NCBI GenBank assembly: GCA_041483675.1
Contig: JBGPGE010000010.1
Coordinates: 1 to 64,000 of the forward strand
Source of the DNA: 2-12-FULL-60-19 sp041483675
GTDB lineage: Bacteria; Desulfobacterota; Binatia; UBA9968
Length of the DNA stretch: 64,000 nucleotides
Direction: 5' to 3'
Shown here: positions 30,286-39,632 of the stretch, one piece after another
Numbering within the stretch: the first letter of the stretch is position 1
How the letters are laid out: each line of letters opens with the position of its first letter
Position numbers and translations under genes: made by a program
Notes under the pieces: model-generated
Seen by the model: the letters and a program-made list of their open reading frames with translations, nothing else
Database searches by the model: none
What the model was told of the DNA's origin: nothing

Positions 30286-30999
30286 GTGGAGCCAAAGTCT
30301 CTCGGCCAAATCCTCAAAGCTGCGTTGCTGGCAGGACTGATCGCCGGTGCGGTTGCAGCGATCTTTCATTGGACCTTCAGTGAAGCCCTCATCGACAGAG
30401 CTATCGAGATAGAAAACCAAGGGCACGGCGGCGCTTCCGAGGAGCCGGTAGTGAGTCGTCCGACGCAGAAGGTCGGTCTCTTCGCCGGGTTTCTCCTGTA
30501 CGGAGGAGCCTGGGGAATGCTCTTCGGTCTTCTCGTTTATGCGGTCAGGCCGTGGTTTGCGAAGCTCGACTATGGGAGGCAGGGATTTTTGCTGGCTTTG
30601 TTACTCGGCTGGGCGGTCGCGATTTTCCCGTTGCTCAAGTACCCGGCGAATCCGCCGGGAGTAGGGGAGGCAGAGACGATCGGCTATCGTCAAGAACTTT
30701 TCGTCGGTCTGATCGCGCTCTCCTTGATCGGGACGATTGTCGCGCTCGCAATTGAGCGCCGGCTGAGCGGTAGAAAAAAGTCTGCGCGGGTCGCGGTCAT
30801 CGCGAGCTACGTTGTTTATCTCGCCGTGATCTATTTCGCGCTGCCTGAAAACCCCGATCCCGTCAAACTCCCGTCCGAGCTGATTCAATCGTTTCGCGCC
30901 CTGTCGCTTATCGGTCAGCTTTTGTTCCGGGGAGCGATGGGAGCCTCGTTCTGGTGGCTTCTTCGAAGACAATCCGGGGCACACTCCGCGCGGTTATGA
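30286..30999 (+). CDS. cbtA: CbtA-type cobalt transport membrane protein
   Basis: 237 residues from GTG 30286. Features are six or so membrane segments, ILKAALLAGLIAGAVAAIFHWTFSEALIDRAIEIE at the start, then LFAGFLLYGGAWGMLFGLLVYAV and LIALSLIGTIVALAIERR. The N-terminal HWTFSEALIDRAI block is typical of CbtA. The protein is thought to import cobalt with CbtB. It ends tail-to-tail with an acyl-CoA dehydrogenase gene, overlapping by six bases. Confidence 0.88.
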   Translation: MEPKSLGQILKAALLAGLIAGAVAAIFHWTFSEALIDRAIEIENQGHGGASEEPVVSRPTQKVGLFAGFLLYGGAWGMLFGLLVYAVRPWFAKLDYGRQGFLLALLLGWAVAIFPLLKYPANPPGVGEAETIGYRQELFVGLIALSLIGTIVALAIERRLSGRKKSARVAVIASYVVYLAVIYFALPENPDPVKLPSELIQSFRALSLIGQLLFRGAMGASFWWLLRRQSGAHSARL

Positions 31000-32148
31000 G
31001 CGGTTCGCCTTCCGATACCCCAACGCGTCCTGGGCGATGATGATTTTCTGGATGTTGGAGGAGCCTTCGACGATCTGGTACGACTTGGCGTCGCGGAGAT
31101 AGCGCTCCACGGGAAATTCCGTCGAGTAACCGTAGGCGCCGAGGATTCTGAGCGCGGCGTCGGCCGCGAAGGCCGCGGCTTCGGCGGATGTGTATTTGGC
31201 GATCGACACTTCGAGATTGTTCGGCTGCTTTTGGTCCGCCAGCCAGGCGGCGCGGTAAACCAGCAGCCGCGCGGCCTCTTCGTGCGCGACCATCTGGGCG
31301 ATCAGATCCTGGTTCATCTGGAACTGGCCGATCTTCTGGCCGAACTGCTCGCGTTGGTTGCAATAGCTGACCGCGGCTTCCCGCGCCGCGCGCGCGACGC
31401 CGAGCGCCCCGGCCGCGCAACTCAAACGCGTCTGGTTCAATTGCCACATGCAGATCTTGAATCCGTCTCCCTCCTTGCCGAGGAGATTTTCCGCCGGCAC
31501 GCGGAGATTCTCGAACGTCAGCTCGCCGATCGGTGAGGCGTGGACCCCCATAGTATCGAGCGAGCGGCGGCTTACTCCCGCCTGATTCAAATCGGCGTAA
31601 AAGGCGGAAATGCCGCGATGCTTTTGCGCCCGGTCCGTATAGGCGTAAATCAACGCGGTGTCGGCCACAGGCGCGTTGGAGATCCAGATCTTGGCGCCGT
31701 TGAGCAGGTAGGTGTCTCCGTGACGCGCCGCCGTGGTGCGGAGCGCCGCCACGTCCGATCCCGCGTCAGGCTCGGTGATGGCGAAGCAGCCGATTTTTTC
31801 GCCGCGCACGAGCGGCGGAATCCACTTTTTCCTCTGCTCTTCGTTCCCGAAGTGGAGCAGCGCCAGCGCCGGCCCGATCTGCATGTTGATATAGACTCTG
31901 ATGGCGGCGTGGACCCGGGCAACCTCTTCCGTAATAAGCGAGAGCGCGAGAAAGCCGAGGCCGTTTCCCCCGTAGCTCTCCGGGACGATAGAGCCGTAGA
32001 AGCCGAGGTCGCCCATCTTCCGGACGAGATCTTTACGGAACTTGTGCTCCTTATCGTCTTGCGCCGCGGTCGGCGCGATCTCCTTGGCGGCGAAATCGCG
32101 CGCTAGATCGCGCGCCGCTTTTAATTCGTCCGACAATTCGAAATCCAT
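30994..32148 (-). CDS. Acyl-CoA dehydrogenase
   Basis: 384 residues from ATG 32148, behind GGGAGGGAGAG; a longer frame to 32187 lacks conserved sequence. The FAD-site region CFAITEPDAGSDVAALRTTA and the C-terminal AYGYSTEFPVERYLRDAKSYQIVEGSSNIQK are standard, with the catalytic Glu in VEGSSN. A cluster of charged residues RSLDTMGVHASPIGELTF matches mid-domain binding elements. It should introduce an alpha-beta double bond in an acyl-CoA and pass electrons to ETF. Its neighbour at 32217 is a second dehydrogenase, so a shared pathway is likely. Confidence 0.93.
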   Translation of the reverse strand: MDFELSDELKAARDLARDFAAKEIAPTAAQDDKEHKFRKDLVRKMGDLGFYGSIVPESYGGNGLGFLALSLITEEVARVHAAIRVYINMQIGPALALLHFGNEEQRKKWIPPLVRGEKIGCFAITEPDAGSDVAALRTTAARHGDTYLLNGAKIWISNAPVADTALIYAYTDRAQKHRGISAFYADLNQAGVSRRSLDTMGVHASPIGELTFENLRVPAENLLGKEGDGFKICMWQLNQTRLSCAAGALGVARAAREAAVSYCNQREQFGQKIGQFQMNQDLIAQMVAHEEAARLLVYRAAWLADQKQPNNLEVSIAKYTSAEAAAFAADAALRILGAYGYSTEFPVERYLRDAKSYQIVEGSSNIQKIIIAQDALGYRKANRS

Positions 32149-32216
32149 CTCTCCCTCCCTCTGGGCGAGAGGCGTCTGTAGGGGCACGGCATGCCGTGCC
32201 CCTACTATCTCACGCC

Positions 32217-33356
32217 TTATGCTTTGTTCAGCAGGCTGCGCGCAATCACCAGCTTTTGAATCTCCGACGTCCCCTCGTAGATCCTGAGCGCGCGGACGTC
32301 GTTATACAGGCGCGCGACCGGAGTCTCCACCACGACGCCGATGCCGCCGTGGATCTGCACCGCCTGATCGACGATTCGCTGCGCCGCTTCGGTCGCGTAA
32401 AGCTTCGCCATCGACGATTGCCGCTTGAAATCCTCGCCGCGATCATGGCTCCAGGCGGCGTGATAGACGAGCAGTCGCGCGGCCTCGAGCTCTGTGGCCA
32501 TGTCGGCGAGTTTGAACTGGATGCCTTGAAACTGGGCCAGCTCCTGACCGAACTGTCGCCGCTGCCGGCTGTGCCGGAGCGCTTCCTCCAATGCCCGTTG
32601 GCCGAAGCCGAGAGCGGCCGCCGCCACCGTGCAGCGCAGCGTGTCGAGCGTGCCGAGGGCGATTTTGATGCCGTCGCCCTCCTGACCCAAACGATTCGAT
32701 TCGAGAACGATGCAATCCTCGAACGCGATGACTCCGATCGGATGGGGAGAAATGACGCGCGTTTTCTCTTTTAAGACGAGACCGGGATTGTCGCCCTCCA
32801 CGACGAACGCGCTCAGGCCCTTTGCTTTCTTTGCCGGATCCGTCGAGGCGAAGACGACGTAGGTATGGGCGATGCCGGCGTTGGAGATAAAGCGCTTGAT
32901 CCCGTTAAGGCAATATTCTTTGCCGCGTTTCACCGCGCGCGTCTGGATGGCGGAGATATCGGAGCCGGCTTCGGGCTCGGTAACTGCAAAGGCCGCGATG
33001 GCTTCGCCCCGGGCGACGGGCGGGAGGTATCGCTGTTTTTGTTCGTCCGTTCCGGCCAGGGTGATCGGATAGCTTCCGAGCGCCTGCATCCCGAACATCG
33101 TGTCCGCCAGCGCCGATCCGCGCGCCAGCTCCTCGCGCAGCAGGCACCAGTCACGCGATTGGATCGTCTCTCTGACGCCGCCGAAGCGCTTCGGCGTAAC
33201 GTAGGCGACAAAGCCCTCCCGCGCAAGCTCCTTTACGAGCCGCCGGGCGGCAGCCTCGATATCCGCCTCTTCGGCGCGATCCAGGAGATGCTTGTCCACC
33301 CAGGCGCGGACGCGAGCTTGGAGCGCGAGCTGATCTTGGTCGCAATAGGGAAACAT
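32217..33356 (-). CDS. Acyl-CoA dehydrogenase, second
   Basis: 379 residues. AAFAVTEPEAGSDISAIQTRA is the FAD-site motif; the catalytic Glu lies in RALRIYEGTSEIQKLVIA. IHGGIGVVVETPVARLYND and FGQELAQFQGIQFKLADM are family blocks. It shares only moderate identity with the other dehydrogenase, indicating a different chain length or branch. Both lie on the minus strand 68 bases apart. The start has no strong ribosome site. Confidence 0.93.
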   Translation of the reverse strand: MFPYCDQDQLALQARVRAWVDKHLLDRAEEADIEAAARRLVKELAREGFVAYVTPKRFGGVRETIQSRDWCLLREELARGSALADTMFGMQALGSYPITLAGTDEQKQRYLPPVARGEAIAAFAVTEPEAGSDISAIQTRAVKRGKEYCLNGIKRFISNAGIAHTYVVFASTDPAKKAKGLSAFVVEGDNPGLVLKEKTRVISPHPIGVIAFEDCIVLESNRLGQEGDGIKIALGTLDTLRCTVAAAALGFGQRALEEALRHSRQRRQFGQELAQFQGIQFKLADMATELEAARLLVYHAAWSHDRGEDFKRQSSMAKLYATEAAQRIVDQAVQIHGGIGVVVETPVARLYNDVRALRIYEGTSEIQKLVIARSLLNKA

Positions 33357-33405
33357 TCAGGATTGGCCCTTCAGGCTTCCGTGTAGCTAACCTGTCACTT
33401 TTCGC

Positions 33406-33535
33406 TCACCACGAAGATCACGAAGGATTCATAAATTTTATAACTTTTAAACGTCGTGCTCTTCGTGACCTTCGTGGTGAAATGTCTGTTTCTACTTTGG
33501 TTGCGGCTTTCCCGCGCTGTGCTCTTCGTGGTGAA
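33406..33535. repeat. CACCACGAAGATCACGAAGG inverted repeat
   Basis: CACCACGAAGATCACGAAGG at 33406-33425 is mirrored by CTTCGTGACCTTCGTGGTG at 33461-33479, with a third partial arm CTCTTCGTGGTGAA near 33522. It is a dispersed CACGAAG family element and can form a hairpin. Confidence 0.65.
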
Positions 33536-33571
33536 TACTCCTCCACTCTAAACCCAGAAGGACTTCGAGGG

Positions 33572-34369
33572 TTAGTTGTCGCGATTGAATACCGGCGCTC
33601 GTTTTTCGACGAAGGCGCGGTAGCCTTCATGAAAATCGGGGGTGTCCATGCAGACGGCCTGCGCCTTGGCTTCCATCTCCAACGCCGCTTCGAGGTCGAC
33701 GTGCGGCTCGCGATTGAGCAGGTCTTTGGTAACGCCCAGGGCGTAGAGCGGCCCCTGGGTCAAGCGGCGCGCCATGGCGTAGACCTGGTCCATCAACTCG
33801 GCGTGCGGGATCACTTTGTTGGCCAGGCCGATGCGGTAGGCCTCCTGGGCGTCGATGGAATCCCCGAAAAATACCAACTCCGTTGCTTTTCCCTGCCCCA
33901 CGATCTTCGGCAGCAAATGCAGCGCGCCCATGTCGGCGCCGGCGAGGCCGACTTTGGTGAATAGGAAAGCGAACTTTGCCTGGTCGGAGAGAATCCGCAA
34001 ATCGCTCGCGAGCGCGAGCATCGCGCCGGCGCCGGCGGCGATGCCGTTGACCGCCGCGATGATCGGCTTCTTGAGATTGCGCATGTTCTTGACGACGTTG
34101 CAGGTCATACGGGTGAAGCGATAGAGCTCGTCGCTCTTCATCTGGAGCAGCTTTCCGATAATGTCATGCACGCTGCCGCCCGAGCAGAAGCCTTTTCCCG
34201 TCCCCGTGAGCACGATGACTTTCACGGCCTTCTCATCGGCCACGTCCTTCATCAGCCGCTCGAGCTCTCCGTAACTCTGGAACGTCAGCGCGTTCAGCCG
34301 ATCGGGATCGTTCAAGCGCACCGTTGCGATGCCGTCCTTCACTTCATAGAACAAACTCTCGTAAGCCAT
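33572..34369 (-). CDS. Enoyl-CoA hydratase/isomerase family protein
   Basis: 265 residues from ATG 34369 behind AAGGAGG. The oxyanion-hole residues lie in GFCSGGSVHDIIG and PIIAAVNGIAAGAGAMLALASDLRI. The usual catalytic Glu pair region reads FTKVGLAGADMGALHLLPKIVG, where one Glu is replaced. It may thus be an isomerase or thioesterase rather than a simple hydratase. It lies between the acyl-CoA dehydrogenases and an SDR, suggesting a beta-oxidation-like acyl-CoA pathway. Confidence 0.88.
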   Translation of the reverse strand: MAYESLFYEVKDGIATVRLNDPDRLNALTFQSYGELERLMKDVADEKAVKVIVLTGTGKGFCSGGSVHDIIGKLLQMKSDELYRFTRMTCNVVKNMRNLKKPIIAAVNGIAAGAGAMLALASDLRILSDQAKFAFLFTKVGLAGADMGALHLLPKIVGQGKATELVFFGDSIDAQEAYRIGLANKVIPHAELMDQVYAMARRLTQGPLYALGVTKDLLNREPHVDLEAALEMEAKAQAVCMDTPDFHEGYRAFVEKRAPVFNRDN

Positions 34370-34387
34370 ACTGTCCTCCTTCTTTTC

Positions 34388-35167
34388 TCATACCATCACC
34401 GCGCCGCCGTCCACGTTGATCGCCTGTCCGTTGATTCCTCCGGCGGACTCCGAGGCCAGCATGACGGCCAGGTAGGCCACCTCTTCGGGGGCGATCAGGC
34501 GATTCTGCGGCGTGGCGCTTTTGAAAAGTTTCAGCACCTCTTCCACTTCTTTGCCGGTCTTCTCCGCCATCCGCGCGGCATTGCCGAGCGTGAGCTCGGT
34601 TTCGACGTAGCCGGGACAGATCGCGTTGACCGTCACCCCGGTGCGCGCCATTTCGATGGCCAGCGCGCGCGTGAGGCCGAGCAGGCCGTGCTTCGAAGCG
34701 GTGTAGGCCGCAATGTACGGATACGCTACTTTGGCGACGGTCGAGGCGATGTTGACGATCCGGCCCCATTTCGATGCGATCATCGCGGGCAAAAACACTT
34801 TGCAGCAATAATACGCGCCGGTGAGATTGACTTTGAGCACCTGGCTCCACAGCCGATCGTCCATCTCCAAAAAGGCCACCGCGGGCGCCATGCCGGCGTT
34901 GTTCACCAGGATCTGTATGCCGCCGAACTCGCCGGCGATCTCACGGTTGAGCGCGTCAACTTCATCCTTCCGCGTCACATCGCAGCTTAGCGGCAGCGCC
35001 TTTCCTCCCCGGGAGCGAATCTCTTCAGCCACGGCGTCGAGCGACGCTTGCGTTCGTCCGGTGATCGCCACCCGACAGCCCTCTGAAGCGAAGGCCAGGG
35101 CGATGGCGCGGCCGATTCCCCGGCCGCCGCCGGTTACCAGAACATTTTTTTCCTGGAGAGCCGCCAC
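34388..35167 (-). CDS. SDR family 3-hydroxyacyl-CoA or 3-oxoacyl reductase
   Basis: 259 residues starting at GTG 35167, which overlaps the TAG of the preceding Lon-like gene by one base. Motifs are VLVTGGGRGIGRAIALAFA, ILVNNAGMAP, the catalytic Ser in VNIASTVAKV and YTASKHGLLGLTRALAIE. The C-terminus reads GGINGQAINVDGGAVMV. It would interconvert 3-hydroxy and 3-oxo acyl groups, matching the following hydratase gene by 18 bases. Confidence 0.92.
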   Translation of the reverse strand: MAALQEKNVLVTGGGRGIGRAIALAFASEGCRVAITGRTQASLDAVAEEIRSRGGKALPLSCDVTRKDEVDALNREIAGEFGGIQILVNNAGMAPAVAFLEMDDRLWSQVLKVNLTGAYYCCKVFLPAMIASKWGRIVNIASTVAKVAYPYIAAYTASKHGLLGLTRALAIEMARTGVTVNAICPGYVETELTLGNAARMAEKTGKEVEEVLKLFKSATPQNRLIAPEEVAYLAVMLASESAGGINGQAINVDGGAVMV

Positions 35168-37623
35168 TAATCCTGCCCGTCCTCTTTCCGGCGCTTGCCG
35201 TTTGGCTTTTCACTCGCGCTTTTGAGGCGCTCGCTATACTCCTCCAACTTTTTTTCCACCAGACCGTTCACGGAATCGGGCGGATAACGGCCCGCGCCGT
35301 CCCGCTCGCCCGCGGGAACGCCGGTAAGCACTTCAAAGCCCTCGTCGATGGTGCTTACGGCGTAGATATGAAATTTTCCCTGCGCCGCCGCTTCCACGAC
35401 GTCGCCGCGCAGCATGAGATTTCGCAAATTCGCCTTGGGAACGAGCACGCCCTGATCGCCGGTCAGACCCTTGAGCCGGCAAACGTCGAAGAAGCCTTCG
35501 ATCTTGCGATTGACGCCGCCGATCGGCTGGATCTCCCCGTTCTGATTCACCGAGCCGGTCACGGCGATGTTCTGTTTGAGCGGCAGGCCGGTCAGACTCG
35601 ACAAGATCGCGTAAAGCTCGGTCGAAGAGGCGCTGTCGCCGTCCACCCCCTCGTAGGACTGCTCGAAGCAGAGGCTTGCGGAGAGGGAAAGCGGCCGCTG
35701 CTGCGCGTATTTCGCGCCCAGATAGCCGTTCAGGATCAACACTCCCTTGTCGTGGGTTTTGCCGCTGAGCTTGGCTTCGCGCTCGATGTTGACGATGCCG
35801 TCTCTTCCCAGGAAGGTCCTGGCGGTGATACGTGAGGGCTTGCCGAAGCTGAAATCGCCCAACTGGTAAATCGCCAGGCCGTTCACCTGCCCCACCGCGG
35901 CGCCGGCGACATCGACAAGCAGGGTTCCCTGCGCGATCATTTCCCGGATTCGCTCTTCGATCAGGTTGAGCCGAAACGATTTTTCCTCGATCGCTTTCTC
36001 GACGTGCTTGCCGCTAATCAACTCGCTGCCGTTTTTCTGCGCCCAATAGTTCGACTCGATCAGCAGATCGACGATGTCGCTGAAGCGCGTGGAGAGCTTC
36101 TCCTGATCCTCGACCAGTCTCGCGCTGTGCTCGATGACCCGCGCGACGCCGCTCGAATCGAAATGGCGCAGCCCCTCGCGCTCGCATGAGGCGCTGATGA
36201 AGCAGGCGTAGGCCGTGATGTTTTCCTTGGCGAGATCGATCTCGAAGTTGAAATCGGCTTTCACCTTGAAAGTCTCGCGGAAATCCGGGTCCATCGTCGA
36301 GAGCGCGTGGTAGAGCATGGGATCGCCGATCATGATGATCTTCGCGTCGGTGGGGATCGGCTCGGGCCGGAGTCCCTGCGGAGCGAGCCAGCCGAAAAAA
36401 GTCGCCGGCTCCTCGATCCTGAGTTCGCGGTTTTTGATCACCCGCTTCAGCGCTTCCCAGACGCCGGGACTAGCCAGCACGTCCCGATCGTAGAGCACTA
36501 GATAGCCGCCGTTGGCCCGGCTGATCGAGCCGGCCTTGATCATGGTAAAGTCGGTGACGAATCCTCCCATCATCGACCGCTTCTCCACCACGCCGAAGAG
36601 ATTGTGATACGTGGGGTTGGTCTCGATCACGATGGGAGGCACTTCCGTGTCGCTGTTGTCCACAAAAACGTTGACCCGATAGGGGAGAAAAGGGTCCGTG
36701 GGAGGCTCCATAGGCACCAGGGCGGCGAACGGCAAAACCGGCTGCGCGCTCTCTGTGCCCTTAAAGCGGCTGAGGTTTTTTAGGATGTGGCCGCGCACGG
36801 CCTCGAGGTAAGTCAGGACTTTGGGGTAGGCGCGATATTTTTCCGTCAGCTCTCCGAACGGGATGCGCACCAGGTATTCTCCCGCCTTTTGTTCGAGGCT
36901 GTCGAGCTGTTCATTAATTTCGCGCTCGATTTTTTTCCCCTGGCGCAAAGCCTCCTCTACCTTGTCTTCGATCTGCCGGCGGCTCTCCTCCAGCCTCCCT
37001 TTTTCTTGCGGGTCGAGGGTAAGATACTCTTCCTCTTGCATGGGTTTGCCGAGCTTGAGCGGGATGAGCGCCATGCCGGACGGAGAAAGTTTCAGCGCGA
37101 AGCCGCTGTGTCTGGCCTCTTCGATCAGCCCTTCCATGATCTGCTGCTGTTGCCGTTGCATCTGCTCGATCAGGGATTGGCGCTGGCGGCCGAACTCATC
37201 GCTCTCGAAGGTTTTCTTTGCCTCGCGTTGAAGGTTTTGGATCAACGCCTCCATGTCCCGCCTGAGCAGCTTGCCCCAGCCCCGGCGGATGTTGATCGCC
37301 TGCGGCCGGTCCGGATCGACGAAATTGTAGATGTAGCACCAGTCCTCGGGGAACGGAGAATCGGCCTCGGTGGCGCTTTTTTGCGAGGTGGCTTTTTTTA
37401 AGAACGCCTTGATGATGCTGGTTTTGCCGGTGCCGGTGAGGCCGGTGACGAAGATATTGAAGCCGGGTTTGTTGACCCCCAGGCCGAACTCGATCGCGCG
37501 GATCGCCCGCTCCTGGCCGATAAAGTCCTCGAGCGGCGTCATGTCGGAGGTGCAGGAGAAGGGAAGCAGCGCCGGATCGCAGCGCCATGCGAGCTTTGCG
37601 GCGGGTATCTCATGCGGATTCAT
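35167..37623 (-). CDS. Lon-family protease with AAA_32 ATPase domain
   Basis: 818 residues. The N-terminal segment DFIGQERAIRAIEFGLGVNKPGFNIFV leads to Walker A GLTGTGKTS (residues 61-69). The AAA_32-type middle carries PPIVIETNPTYHNLFGVVEKRS, FTMIKAGSISRANGGYLVL and an arginine-rich sensor region. The C-terminal Lon protease has the Ser in GVDGDSASSTELYAILSSL and the catalytic Lys in GVNRKIEGFFDVC. This is the LonC-like or Lon-B-like soluble branch, not classical Lon. A coiled insertion, residues about 180-260, is typical. Substrates are unknown. Confidence 0.9.
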   Translation of the reverse strand: MNPHEIPAAKLAWRCDPALLPFSCTSDMTPLEDFIGQERAIRAIEFGLGVNKPGFNIFVTGLTGTGKTSIIKAFLKKATSQKSATEADSPFPEDWCYIYNFVDPDRPQAINIRRGWGKLLRRDMEALIQNLQREAKKTFESDEFGRQRQSLIEQMQRQQQQIMEGLIEEARHSGFALKLSPSGMALIPLKLGKPMQEEEYLTLDPQEKGRLEESRRQIEDKVEEALRQGKKIEREINEQLDSLEQKAGEYLVRIPFGELTEKYRAYPKVLTYLEAVRGHILKNLSRFKGTESAQPVLPFAALVPMEPPTDPFLPYRVNVFVDNSDTEVPPIVIETNPTYHNLFGVVEKRSMMGGFVTDFTMIKAGSISRANGGYLVLYDRDVLASPGVWEALKRVIKNRELRIEEPATFFGWLAPQGLRPEPIPTDAKIIMIGDPMLYHALSTMDPDFRETFKVKADFNFEIDLAKENITAYACFISASCEREGLRHFDSSGVARVIEHSARLVEDQEKLSTRFSDIVDLLIESNYWAQKNGSELISGKHVEKAIEEKSFRLNLIEERIREMIAQGTLLVDVAGAAVGQVNGLAIYQLGDFSFGKPSRITARTFLGRDGIVNIEREAKLSGKTHDKGVLILNGYLGAKYAQQRPLSLSASLCFEQSYEGVDGDSASSTELYAILSSLTGLPLKQNIAVTGSVNQNGEIQPIGGVNRKIEGFFDVCRLKGLTGDQGVLVPKANLRNLMLRGDVVEAAAQGKFHIYAVSTIDEGFEVLTGVPAGERDGAGRYPPDSVNGLVEKKLEEYSERLKSASEKPNGKRRKEDGQD

Positions 37624-37692
37624 GCGTGTTCCTTGCGCGGTTACTGGAGCAAAGCATAGGGCCTACGCAACGCTAGGTCAACCGCCACCATA

Positions 37693-37721
37693 TTGCTACG
37701 CCGGATAACACCCTCTATAAT
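37693..37721 (+). promoter_or_regulatory. Sigma-70-like promoter with near-leaderless start
   Basis: TTGCTA at 37693-37698, a 17-base spacer and a perfect TATAAT at 37716-37721. Transcription would start near 37728, next to ATG 37729. Confidence 0.6.
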
Positions 37722-37728
37722 CCAACGC

Positions 37729-39114
37729 ATGCTTCGCCGGGTGCAGCTTTTGCTGCTCATGTTCTTGCTTGCCGGATGCGGCTCTTACTTTTGGCCCAAA
37801 AATCCCGACGCGCCGCGGGTACAGGAAGATGAAGAAGTTCGGATGGGCCGCCAATTCCGCCGGGAAATCAAGCAGCACCTCAAACTGCTGAACCAGCCGG
37901 AGGTGGAGCGGTACGTCGATCAAGTGGGACGCCGCGTGCTGTCGGCGATGGGGTCGCTGCCGTTTGATTACCGTTTTTTCGTCGTGGAGGACAATCAACT
38001 GAATGCCTTCGCAGTGCCGGGCGGCTCGGTCTATTTTTATACCGGCCTGATAGACAGGGCGAAAAGCACCGGCGAGCTTGCGGGAGTCATGGGGCACGAG
38101 ATCATTCACATCAAGGACAAGCACATGGCGCGGCTTTCCGGGCCCGATCCAATCAGCCTTTTGGGTCTGTTGGCGATGATTCTTGCCCGAGGAGGCGCCG
38201 GCGCGCAGGCGGCGGGCGCGATCGCGCAAGGACTTTCGGCAACGCGTCAGTTTGCCTACACACGGCAGTTGGAATTGGAGGCCGATACGCTCGGCGTGCG
38301 GTATATGGCGCTGGCGGGTTACGATCCGGCGGCCGCGGTGAGCTTCCTCAAGACGATGGATCAGGAAAGGTTTCTGAATCCCGTTCAAGTGCCCGCCTAC
38401 CTGCTGACGCATCCTTTGACTCCGGAGCGCGTGGCCAACATGGAGCGGGTCGTGCGCTCGCTGAATGTCGATCGGCCTAGAGCGGAGGGGCCGGATCCGC
38501 TCAAAAGGATTCAGGTGCTGGTCCGTCTGGAGCGAAACGAAGGAGATGCGCTGATCGCCGAATACGGGAAGATTGTAAAACAGTTTCCCGAAAATGCCGA
38601 GGCGCGCCATCTGTTGGCGATCGCGCAACATCACGGGGGCCGGACGGCGCCGGCGCGTGAAAACTATGAGAAGGCTAGGGCGCTCGACCCGAAACGGCCG
38701 GGGCTGGATCGCGACCTGGGAAGACTATACACCCAAAGCGGGGAGTTTAACCTTGCTCACCAGGCCTTGGAGCGCGCCATGCGGGCCGAGCCCCGAGAGC
38801 CCCTCAACTTTCTCTATCTGGGAGAGCTCTACGAGAAAGAAGCTAACCTGCGCGAGGCGGCAAGCGCCTACCTCGGCGCCCTCAATCTTGCGCCGCTGTG
38901 GCCGCTGCCGCCCTATCGCGTTGGCGTCGCCTACGGCAAGATGGGCCGGCTCGGCGACGCCCATTACTACCTCGGCCGCTCGGACCTTCTTCAAGATGAA
39001 GATGAGCGGGCGATCGCGGACTTTGAGCGAGCCATCAAAGCTTTCGGCCCGAACTCCCCGCGAACTCAGTTGGTCAGGGAAGAGATGGAGATGCTGAAGG
39101 CCAGAAGGCGATAG
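37729..39114 (+). CDS. M48 metallopeptidase lipoprotein with TPR repeats (BepA-like)
   Basis: 461 residues from ATG 37729. A lipoprotein signal (LLLLMFLLAGC) leaves Cys at the mature N-terminus. The zinc site is HEIIH (residues 123-127), with the third ligand in LELEAD (Glu184). The C-terminal half has TPR-like helices (ARHLLAIAQHHGGRTAPARENYEKA, GEFNLAHQALERAMRAEP). BepA-type proteins act in the periplasm on outer-membrane protein and LPS assembly. No Shine-Dalgarno site is visible before the ATG. It ends three bases from a gene on the opposite strand. Confidence 0.88.
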   Translation: MLRRVQLLLLMFLLAGCGSYFWPKNPDAPRVQEDEEVRMGRQFRREIKQHLKLLNQPEVERYVDQVGRRVLSAMGSLPFDYRFFVVEDNQLNAFAVPGGSVYFYTGLIDRAKSTGELAGVMGHEIIHIKDKHMARLSGPDPISLLGLLAMILARGGAGAQAAGAIAQGLSATRQFAYTRQLELEADTLGVRYMALAGYDPAAAVSFLKTMDQERFLNPVQVPAYLLTHPLTPERVANMERVVRSLNVDRPRAEGPDPLKRIQVLVRLERNEGDALIAEYGKIVKQFPENAEARHLLAIAQHHGGRTAPARENYEKARALDPKRPGLDRDLGRLYTQSGEFNLAHQALERAMRAEPREPLNFLYLGELYEKEANLREAASAYLGALNLAPLWPLPPYRVGVAYGKMGRLGDAHYYLGRSDLLQDEDERAIADFERAIKAFGPNSPRTQLVREEMEMLKARRR

Positions 39115-39116
39115 AA

Positions 39117-39491
39117 TCAATCCGCCGCGACTTGATGGGAAAACGCGTAGACCTTGCCTCTCACCGGCTTGGCAAGCTTCTGCTCCCGCTTCACCAAAAA
39201 TTCCCGCATGTAGTCGGGATCGAATCCCAACAACCCGCAGATATTATTGAACGAGAAAAGCCAGCCCGTGCCTTGGTCCTCGATCCACTCCAGGGCGTTT
39301 TGGTAAAGCTCTCTGCCGGCGCTGCTTCTGGCGTTGCGATACTTCTCCAGACACTCCACAGCGTCCTTCATGATGGCGATCATCAGCCGCTTCTCCCCTT
39401 CGAGCTGGCGGGAAAGGCCGCGATTGCCCCAGAATTGGGACGGGAGACAGGTATCCGGCTCCAGGATTCGCGCTAAGAAATCGTCGTACAT
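39117..39491 (-). CDS. Conserved helical protein of unknown function
   Basis: 124 residues. EGEKRLMIAIMKDAVECLEKYRNARS and WLFSFNNICGLLGFDPDYMREFL form a pattern that recurs in unannotated Deltaproteobacteria-type proteins, with a helix-turn-helix-like C-terminal part. There is no catalytic motif and no signal peptide. It could be a small regulator. A start earlier than ATG 39491 is not supported. It is convergent with the M48 gene. Confidence 0.6.
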   Translation of the reverse strand: MYDDFLARILEPDTCLPSQFWGNRGLSRQLEGEKRLMIAIMKDAVECLEKYRNARSSAGRELYQNALEWIEDQGTGWLFSFNNICGLLGFDPDYMREFLVKREQKLAKPVRGKVYAFSHQVAAD

Positions 39492-39632
39492 ATACTGCTA
39501 CTGCCCTTTTTTGAATGAGTGAGATTCTTTTCATATATCACGGATTTCGAGCGATTTCAACGCTATTCTGCCCTGGCTGGTCAGGAATGTACAGCGCGTT
39601 AAAACTAGCAATTATTTCAAGGCGTTAGGGGT

